Position numbers and translations under genes: made by a program. Below, one piece after another: positions 1 through 4,297 of a stretch of 6,004 bases of DNA. Under the pieces are notes generated by a model. It was not told where the DNA came from and searched no databases. It was given only the letters and a program-made list of their open reading frames with translations. Each line of letters opens with the position of its first letter. Positions within the stretch are counted from its first letter, which is position 1. Source of the DNA: JAAFIP01 sp043772355. GTDB taxonomy: Bacteria; Pseudomonadota; Gammaproteobacteria; Burkholderiales; Burkholderiaceae_C. The DNA is taken from positions 1 through 6,004 of the forward strand of contig JAYVGI010000470.1 in NCBI GenBank assembly GCA_043772355.1, given 5' to 3'.

Positions 1-261
1 GCCCAGATAGGCCAGGAGCGCAGCGCTACCGATGTGACCGCCGTTGTAGGCAACCACTTCGACGGGGAAGGATTTGAAGAACTCGTAGAGAAATACGCCT
101 TCATTGATGGTGCCACCCGGGGACTGGATCAAGGTATGTATTCTGGTGACACCATCGCTGGCAGCGTTGACCAGTAGCTGGGAGAATGACCGTGCAATGG
201 CGACATCGAGCACACCCACACAGGTGACCCATATTTCCTTGGTGGCGAGCTGCTCAGTCAT
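1..261 (-). CDS. ClpP/S14-like serine peptidase, N-terminal part (truncated by window edge)
   Basis: This leftward reading frame is open from an ATG at 261-259 to the window edge, giving 87 residues; the C-terminus lies outside. The translation starts MTEQLATKEIWVTC and shows the ClpP/crotonase-fold signature. The segment IQSPGGTINEG (residues 46-56) matches the SPGG oxyanion-loop motif of Clp protease subunits. The segment GGHIGSAALLAYLG (74-87) aligns with the ClpP nucleophile motif (GQAASMGA type), putting the likely catalytic serine at S79. The His and Asp of the triad would lie beyond the edge. The frame is open upstream only to a stop at 318-316 with no other standard start, so this ATG is the natural choice, although no strong Shine-Dalgarno is visible. 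The protein is shorter at its N-terminus than canonical ClpP and diverges from it, so it is more likely a stand-alone ClpP-like peptidase than the housekeeping ClpP. Its substrate and partner are unknown. It is divergent from glnA. Confidence 0.8.
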   Translation of the reverse strand, partial: MTEQLATKEIWVTCVGVLDVAIARSFSQLLVNAASDGVTRIHTLIQSPGGTINEGVFLYEFFKSFPVEVVAYNGGHIGSAALLAYLG

Positions 262-285
262 AGTGGGTGAGGCTGTATTGGTGTA

Positions 286-301
286 TCCCGGATGTCCGGG
301 A
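286..301. promoter_or_regulatory. 16-bp operator-like palindrome upstream of the ClpP-like gene
   Basis: TCCCGGATGTCCGGGA is a perfect inverted repeat with 7-bp arms and a 2-bp centre. It lies 25 bp upstream of the leftward ATG and just downstream of a possible -10 box. A 2-base loop makes a DNA-binding site more plausible than an RNA hairpin, although a 6-bp stem with a 4-base loop is possible. The binding protein is unknown. Confidence 0.4.
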
Positions 302-317
302 GCTGGTTCGATGCTTC

Positions 318-323
318 ACTATA
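318..323 (-). promoter_or_regulatory. Possible sigma70 -10 box for the ClpP-like gene
   Basis: On the minus strand 323-318 reads TATAGT, five of six matches to TATAAT. It would place transcription start near 311, about 50 bases upstream of the ATG. The -35 position (GTGCGA at 17-bp spacing) is poor, so the call is weak. Confidence 0.25.
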
Positions 324-332
324 GCTTACAAA

Positions 333-369
333 CCAAAAAATCGCACCTGGTTGGGGTGCACTTTTTTGG
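333..369. terminator. Symmetric A/T-tract hairpin, terminator-like
   Basis: CCAAAAAA (333-340) pairs with TTTTTTGG (362-369), and GCACC (343-347) pairs with GGTGC (355-359). The two helices are separated by a 2x2 internal loop, and the apical loop has 7 bases. The A and T runs make it terminator-like in both directions. It sits between divergent genes, where it terminates no obvious gene. It may block leftward transcription from the repeat region, act as a leader attenuator, or be a by-product of the overlapping NtrC-type site. Confidence 0.4.
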
Positions 370-373
370 TGCG
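357..373 (+). promoter_or_regulatory. Candidate NtrC enhancer-binding site
   Basis: TGCACTTTTTTGGTGCG matches the NtrC consensus TGCACYANNNTGGTGCA at 12 of 14 specified positions, with the correct 7-bp spacing between GCAC and GTGC. A weaker half-match (AGC then GGTGCA) lies at 384-400, centre to centre 27 bp away. The main site is centred about 353 bp upstream of the predicted glnA start point. That is farther than the usual 100-200 bp but workable for an enhancer that acts by DNA looping. It is also about 90 bp upstream of the ClpP-like gene, so it could serve that gene instead. Confidence 0.55.
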
Positions 374-467
374 TTGATGGGTTAGCTAGTATGGGGTGCA
401 GTTCGTGTGGGTGTGCGGTGCGCGCTGATGGCTCTTCGCGGGAAAGATGTAACGCGCTGGAGACTGC

Positions 468-600
468 GCAAAAGGGGTCAGAGCAAAATTTCGTTAGGCA
501 TTTACGCGCTACGAGCAGAGGGTCGTCCTGAATTTTGAACTGCCCCCATTGGCCTTTACCGGGAAGAAAACGTCATGAATTTTGATCTGACCCCGTTTGC
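468..600. repeat. REP/MITE-like element with terminal inverted repeats
   Basis: A 23-bp motif at 468-490 (core GGGGTCAGAGCAAAATT) is repeated inverted at 578-600 with 21 of 23 matches. A third, degenerate copy lies at 531-547 in the same orientation as the right end (AATTTTGAACTGCCCCC, 15 of 17 against 578-594). The block is about 133 bp, has no coding potential I trust and no clear target-site duplication. Motifs of the form GGGGTCAGATCAAAATT recur as dispersed repeats in betaproteobacterial genomes; this is from memory, not a search. The likely nature is a non-autonomous or decayed mobile repeat. Confidence 0.55.
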
Positions 601-690
601 TTTCACCATTTGCTTTCCATTTGCTGGCGCATGAACTGCCAAACCGCCCAAAAATCACCGACAATCTAAGGTTTTGGGGACTGCACCCTT

Positions 691-708
691 TTGGCACAAA
701 AAGTGCAT
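691..708 (+). promoter_or_regulatory. Sigma54 (RpoN) -24/-12 promoter of glnA
   Basis: TTGGCACAAAAAGTGCAT contains TGGCAC, the invariant GG at 693-694 and GC at 705-706 separated by exactly 10 bases. This closely fits the consensus YTGGCACGRNNNTTGCW. The predicted start point is near 718, giving a leader of about 58 bases before the glnA ATG. This corresponds to glnAp2 of enteric bacteria. The overlapping TGCACCCTTTTGGCACA (682-698) looks like a half NtrC site. Confidence 0.8.
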
Positions 709-764
709 GAAGATACCGAGCAGAAACCTCAAAAGAACAGTTTTTTCAACCACCATCCACTTTT

Positions 765-769
765 AGGAG
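765..769 (+). promoter_or_regulatory. glnA ribosome binding site
   Basis: AGGAG lies 6 bases before ATG 776. This fixes the start at the ATG and not at the in-frame TTG at 773, which would leave only 3 bases of spacing. Confidence 0.85.
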
Positions 770-775
770 CACTTG

Positions 776-2191
776 ATGGCCAAGACCGTCGCAGACGTAA
801 TGAAAATGGTGAAGGACAACGAAGTTAAGTTCGTTGACTTCCGCTTCACCGACACCCGTGGCAAAGAGCAGCACGTGACCGTGCCCGTCTCGCATTTTGA
901 CGAAGACAAGTTCACGTCAGGCCACGCGTTTGACGGCTCCTCCATTGCTGGTTGGAAAGGCATCGAAGCCTCCGACATGCAATTGATGCCTGACGCCAAC
1001 ACCGCCAACATCGACCCCTTCTTTGAAGAAACCACGCTGTTCATGAGCTGCGACGTGGTCGAGCCAGCGGATGGCAAGTCCTACGACCGCGACCCACGCT
1101 CGGTGGGCAAGCGCGCCGAGGCTTACCTCAAGTCCACTGGCATTGGCGACACCGCCTTCTTCGGCCCAGAGCCAGAATTCTTCATCTTTGACGACGTGCG
1201 TTGGAGCACCGACATGTCGGGCACCTTCTTCAAGATCGACGAATACGAAGCACCTTGGAACACCGGCAAAAAGATCGAAGGCGGCAACCGTGGCCACCGT
1301 CCTACCGTCAAGGGCGGCTACTTCCCCGTGCCTCCCGTTGACAGCACGCAAGACATGCGCGCTGAGATGTCTTTGATCCTGGAAAGCCTGGGCATTCCAG
1401 TCGAAGTGTTCCACCACGAAGTCGCTGGCGCTGGCCAGAACGAAATCGGCACCCGCTTTAGCACCCTGGTGCAGCGCGCTGACTGGGTGCAAATCCTCAA
1501 GTACGTGGTGCAAAACGTGGCCAATGCCTACGGCAAAACCGCTACCTTCATGCCCAAGCCCCTCGTTGGCGACAACGGCAGCGGCATGCATGTGCACCAG
1601 TCCATCAGCAAAGACGGCAAAAACATCTTTGCAGGTGACGGCTATGCGGGCCTGTCAGACACCGCTTTGTACTACGTAGGCGGCATCATCAAGCACGCCC
1701 GTGCGCTCAACGCCATTACCAACCCCGGCACCAACAGCTACAAGCGCTTGGTGCCTGGCTACGAAGCCCCGGTCAAGTTGGCATACTCTGCCAAAAACCG
1801 CTCGGCATCCATCCGCATTCCGTACGTGGCCAACCCACGCGGTCGCCGTATCGAGGCACGCTTCCCTGATCCACTGATGAACCCGTACCTGGGCTTCGCA
1901 GCGCTGCTGATGGCAGGCCTGGACGGCATTCAAAACAAAATCCACCCTGGCGAAGCCGCTACGAAAGACCTGTACCATCTGCCTCCCGAGGAAGATGCAA
2001 AGATCCCCACCGTCTGCCACAGCCTGGACCAAGCGCTGGACTGCCTCAACGCAGACCGCGCCTTCCTGACCAAGGGCGGCGTGTTCAGCGACAGCATGCT
2101 GGACGCCTACATTGAACTCAAGATGGGCGAAGTGACGCGCTTGCGCCAAGCTACCCACCCGATCGAGTTTGATATGTACTACTCACTGTAA
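776..2191 (+). CDS. glnA: Glutamine synthetase type I (GSI-beta)
   Basis: This cytoplasmic dodecameric enzyme makes glutamine from glutamate, ammonium and ATP. The 471-residue product is full length for the family (469 in E. coli). The N-terminal beta-grasp part includes DGSSIAGW (53-60). The catalytic domain carries the metal-ligand region PEPEF (131-135), HHEVAGAGQNEI (213-224), the ATP/metal motif NGSGMHVHQS (267-276), the NRSASIRIP segment (341-349) and EARFPDP (360-366). Y400 in KDLYHLPPEE corresponds to the adenylylation tyrosine of GSI-beta, so activity is probably controlled by GlnE in response to PII. Expression is predicted to be NtrC/sigma54-dependent from the promoter at 691-708. 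No frameshift or missing catalytic motif was seen. The gene ends in a strong terminator. Confidence 0.98.
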   Translation: MAKTVADVMKMVKDNEVKFVDFRFTDTRGKEQHVTVPVSHFDEDKFTSGHAFDGSSIAGWKGIEASDMQLMPDANTANIDPFFEETTLFMSCDVVEPADGKSYDRDPRSVGKRAEAYLKSTGIGDTAFFGPEPEFFIFDDVRWSTDMSGTFFKIDEYEAPWNTGKKIEGGNRGHRPTVKGGYFPVPPVDSTQDMRAEMSLILESLGIPVEVFHHEVAGAGQNEIGTRFSTLVQRADWVQILKYVVQNVANAYGKTATFMPKPLVGDNGSGMHVHQSISKDGKNIFAGDGYAGLSDTALYYVGGIIKHARALNAITNPGTNSYKRLVPGYEAPVKLAYSAKNRSASIRIPYVANPRGRRIEARFPDPLMNPYLGFAALLMAGLDGIQNKIHPGEAATKDLYHLPPEEDAKIPTVCHSLDQALDCLNADRAFLTKGGVFSDSMLDAYIELKMGEVTRLRQATHPIEFDMYYSL

Positions 2192-2209
2192 TTGCTTACA
2201 GCGAACGTG

Positions 2210-2239
2210 AAAAAAGGACGGTTCTTACCGTCCTTTTTT
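2210..2239 (+). terminator. Rho-independent terminator of glnA
   Basis: A perfect 12-bp stem (six A's plus GGACGG at 2210-2221, with CCGTCC plus six T's at 2228-2239) encloses the 6-base loop TTCTTA. More T's follow to 2244. It starts 18 bases after the glnA stop and should uncouple glnA from downstream genes. Confidence 0.92.
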
Positions 2240-2259
2240 GTTTTGTGACAACAGGTTAT

Positions 2260-2288
2260 TTGATGTTTCTAAGAATTTACGTCATACT
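2260..2288 (+). promoter_or_regulatory. Possible sigma70 promoter for the DUF4124 gene
   Basis: TTGATG (2260-2265) and CATACT (2283-2288) are each four of six matches to the -35 and -10 consensus, with the ideal 17-bp spacing. The start point would fall near 2295, 33 bases before the ATG. The upstream terminator implies that this gene needs its own promoter. Confidence 0.4.
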
Positions 2289-2327
2289 GGCATACCGTCT
2301 TAAGATGCCTATGATCAAGGTGAGCGC

Positions 2328-3002
2328 ATGACGCATTTAAAGTATTTAGTGAATTCTTTCCATTCTTCAACCCGCCGTAGCGCGGCCGCTTCGCGTGCAC
2401 GCTGGCCTGCTGTTTCGATAGCCCTCTTGCTGGCCCCTTTGCTGGTGATGGGTGCACTGACCACGGCTGCGCTGTCGGTGCAGGCGCAAACCATCTACCG
2501 CTGCCCGTCCAAAGACGGCATCACGCCCTACACCAATGACAAGGTCGAGGCCGACCGCCAAGGCTGCACGCCCATGACCGGTGGCAACGTGACGATAGTG
2601 CAGGGCACCAAGGTGTTTAACGGTCCCGCTGCCGGGACTGGTGCTGGCGCAGGCGTTAGCGCTGGCACCAAAGACAAAGACAAAGACAAAGACAGTGCCG
2701 TGCGCGTAGCCAACGCGCCCCAGGCTGGCAGCCGCATTGATGGTGCAGAGCAGCGTGCGCGCGATTCTGACTCCAAGGCCATCTTTGAGTCCGAGCTGCG
2801 CAAGGCCGAGGCCAAGCAAACCGAGCTGCTGAAAGAGTACAACAACGGCGAGCCCGAAAAACGCGGCACTGAAACCCAGAACCACCAAAAGTACCTGGAC
2901 CGCGTGGCCGAGATGAAAGCCAGCATCGCCCGCAACGACTCTGACATTGCCAGTATCAAACGCGAGTTGGGTCGGGCCTCCAATACTGCCCGTTCGCAGT
3001 AA
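2328..3002 (+). CDS. Exported DUF4124-domain protein of unknown function
   Basis: The ATG is preceded by AAGGTGAG (2317-2324), a fair ribosome binding site. The 224-residue product has a basic N-terminal region (R16, R17, R23, R25), a hydrophobic core (about 27-50) and a likely signal peptidase I site after VQA (51-53), so the mature protein would start QTIYRCPSKDG. That start, with two cysteines (C59, C80) and an intervening YTN motif, is typical of DUF4124. The centre is low-complexity: a Gly/Ala stretch (101-112), then (KD)4 at 115-122. Residues about 140-215 are charged and probably helical or coiled-coil (EQRARDSDSK, KAEAKQTELLKE). It is most likely periplasmic or envelope-associated, and its molecular role is unknown. 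My recollection is that related betaproteobacteria also carry such a gene next to glnA and ntrB. It is bracketed by terminators, so co-regulation with either neighbour is not implied. Confidence 0.85.
   Translation: MTHLKYLVNSFHSSTRRSAAASRARWPAVSIALLLAPLLVMGALTTAALSVQAQTIYRCPSKDGITPYTNDKVEADRQGCTPMTGGNVTIVQGTKVFNGPAAGTGAGAGVSAGTKDKDKDKDSAVRVANAPQAGSRIDGAEQRARDSDSKAIFESELRKAEAKQTELLKEYNNGEPEKRGTETQNHQKYLDRVAEMKASIARNDSDIASIKRELGRASNTARSQ
2670..2693 (+). repeat. Hexanucleotide tandem repeat (AAAGAC)4
   Basis: Four exact AAAGAC units encode KDKDKDKD within the DUF4124 protein. The unit is a multiple of three, so copy-number change would alter linker length without shifting the frame. Confidence 0.9.
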
Positions 3003-3030
3003 ACCAGCGTTTGCAGTGCAGCCTGGTTGC

Positions 3031-3078
3031 CAGCACAATTAAAAAGAGCCCGCACGCGGGCTCTTTTTAATTGTGCTG
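3031..3078. terminator. Perfect long-stem bidirectional terminator
   Basis: Two 22-base arms (3031-3052 and 3057-3078) are exactly complementary around a 4-base loop, with core GAGCCCG/CGGGCTC flanked by runs of five A's and five T's. It starts 28 bases after the DUF4124 stop. It should stop rightward transcripts, and by symmetry leftward ones too. It isolates ntrBC, which therefore should have its own promoter in 3079-3150 or depend on read-through. Confidence 0.92.
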
Positions 3079-3129
3079 ACGCATCAGCTGGATTCACTTG
3101 TAGCGGTATTGCGCCCATCGGCAACCATC

Positions 3130-3146
3130 TGGCATCAGGCTTGCTA
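3130..3146 (+). promoter_or_regulatory. Sigma54-like -24/-12 motif at the ntrB start
   Basis: TGGCATCAGGCTTGCTA has GG (3131-3132) and GC (3143-3144) exactly 10 bases apart, with TGGCA and TTGCT matching consensus. The predicted start point would be about 3156, inside the first codons of ntrB. It could therefore be chance, a non-productive sigma54 binding site, or a sign that the start codon is further downstream. No NtrC-type site was found nearby. Confidence 0.35.
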
Positions 3147-3150
3147 CGAT

Positions 3151-4233
3151 ATGGGCTTGAACCACACCAAAGCGCCACCTCACCCGCCCCACCACTTAGC
3201 ACTCGACGCGCTAGCCACGCTGGTAGCCGTGGTCGACCTGCGCGCCAAGGTGCTGTTTGCCAACGCCGCGCTGGAAGACGCGCTAGGCACATCGCGCCGC
3301 ACCATCGAGGACGGCGTGCTCACTGACTATTTTGTGGAGCCCCAAGCGCTGGTGGCGGCACTGGACGGCGTAGCCAGCAACGCCTTTGCCACTCTGCGCT
3401 ACGACGCGCTGCTGCAAAAAACCGGGGCCGAGCAAATTCCCGTGCACGTCATCATCACGCAAACCGAGCGTGCTGGCGAAGTCATTGTGGAGATGCTGCC
3501 CGTGCAGCAACAAGCCAAGCTGGACCGCGAGGAGCGCTTGGTGGAACAAGCCCAGGCCAACAAAGAGCTCATCCGCAACCTGGCGCACGAGATCAAAAAC
3601 CCGCTGGGCGGCATACGCGGCGCAGCGCAGTTGCTGCAAATGGAGCTGGAGAGCAAAGAGCTTACCGAATACACCCAGGTCATCATCCACGAGGCCGACC
3701 GCCTGCAAACCCTGGTCGATCGCCTGCTGGCCCCGCACCGCAAGCCGCATGTGGTGGCCGATGTGAACATCCACGAGGTGTGCGAGCGGGTGCGCTCCCT
3801 TATCTTGGCCGAGTTCCCCAAAGGCCTGTGCGTAGTGCGCGACTACGACACCTCGATCCCCGACTTTCGCGGTGACAAAGAGCAACTGATCCAGGTGGTG
3901 CTGAACATCGCGCACAACGCCGCGCAGGTGCTGGCCGAGCGCATCGCTACAGGCGACGCGTGCATCACCTTCAAGAGCCGCATTGCGCGGCAAATCACTT
4001 TTGGCAAAAAGCGCTACAGACTGGCACTGGAATTGCATGTTGTAGACAACGGGCCAGGCGTACCGGATGAGATCAAAGACCGCATTTTTTACCCACTGGT
4101 GTCGGGCAGAGAAGGCGGCTCTGGCTTGGGGCTCACATTGGCGCAAACCTTTGTGCAGCAACATGACGGAACGATCGAGTGCGAAAGCCAGAGTGGCCGC
4201 ACCGAGTTTAAGATTTTGATACCTCTGCCTTGA
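3151..4233 (+). CDS. glnL: Nitrogen regulation sensor kinase NtrB (NRII)
   Basis: This cytoplasmic histidine kinase/phosphatase phosphorylates NtrC under nitrogen limitation and, in this family, is switched by PII. From ATG 3151 it has 360 residues. An N-terminal PAS sensor spans about 17-120 (LATLVAVVDLRAKVLFANAA). The H-box RNLAHEIKNPLGG carries the phospho-acceptor H146. The ATPase domain has the N-box NIAHNAAQ (252-259), G1 DNGPGVP (299-305), the NtrB-typical RIFYPLVSGREGG (311-323) and G2 GSGLGL (323-328). There are no membrane segments. The frame is open upstream to a TTG at 3073, but that lies in the terminator stem, so the ATG at 3151 is preferred even though its ribosome binding site is weak (AGG at 3137-3139, 11 bases away). 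It is followed 64 bp later by ntrC and probably co-transcribed with it. An alternative symbol is ntrB. Confidence 0.95.
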   Translation: MGLNHTKAPPHPPHHLALDALATLVAVVDLRAKVLFANAALEDALGTSRRTIEDGVLTDYFVEPQALVAALDGVASNAFATLRYDALLQKTGAEQIPVHVIITQTERAGEVIVEMLPVQQQAKLDREERLVEQAQANKELIRNLAHEIKNPLGGIRGAAQLLQMELESKELTEYTQVIIHEADRLQTLVDRLLAPHRKPHVVADVNIHEVCERVRSLILAEFPKGLCVVRDYDTSIPDFRGDKEQLIQVVLNIAHNAAQVLAERIATGDACITFKSRIARQITFGKKRYRLALELHVVDNGPGVPDEIKDRIFYPLVSGREGGSGLGLTLAQTFVQQHDGTIECESQSGRTEFKILIPLP

Positions 4234-4297
4234 AGCTTGCAATGCACGCTACAAAGCAGAGGCAGGGAATAACTAGATAAGCAAAGGTAAAGAACCC

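Larger units (their letters stand above)
262..775. other. Divergent intergenic region between the ClpP-like gene and glnA
   Basis: No convincing gene lies in these 514 bases. In order it contains an operator-like palindrome (286-301), a weak leftward -10 box (318-323), an A/T-flanked hairpin (333-369) overlapping an NtrC-type site (357-373), a REP/MITE-like inverted-repeat block (468-600), and the glnA sigma54 promoter (691-708) with its leader and ribosome binding site. I see nothing recognisable in about 401-467 or 601-675. Short open frames here lack ribosome binding sites and family resemblance. Confidence 0.75.

Noticed and set aside
342..360. GCACC and GGTGC at 343-359 as a second NtrC site
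   Set aside because: The distance between GCAC and GTGC is 9 bases rather than 7, so the half-sites do not fit the NtrC dimer. They serve better as hairpin arms.
104..385. Rightward 93-codon frame
   Set aside because: It overlaps antisense the ClpP-like gene, which has recognisable motifs. It also crosses the hairpin and lacks a ribosome binding site.
509..697. Leftward 62-codon frame in the intergenic region
   Set aside because: It reads through the repeat element and ends in the glnA promoter. It matches no family and is best explained as translation of a repeat.
694..706. GCAC-N5-GTGC palindrome inside the glnA promoter as an NtrC site
   Set aside because: The spacing is 5, not 7. The symmetry is a by-product of the -24 and -12 elements.
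917..1597. Long leftward open frame (226 codons) opposite glnA
   Set aside because: It is wholly antisense to the well-supported glnA. Its composition (Val, Ala, His, Gly rich) is what antisense of GC-biased coding DNA gives, and there is no ribosome binding site or family motif.
3073..3150. Extension of ntrB to a TTG start at 3073
   Set aside because: The TTG lies inside the right arm of a perfect terminator stem, the extra 26 residues do not resemble the NtrB N-terminus, and there is no ribosome binding site. ATG 3151 gives a normal 360-residue protein.
2367..3292. Overlapping leftward frames opposite the DUF4124 gene and the ntrB start
   Set aside because: They run through the strong terminator at 3031-3078 and read low-complexity Leu/Ser/Ala sequence opposite a gene with a clear signal peptide.
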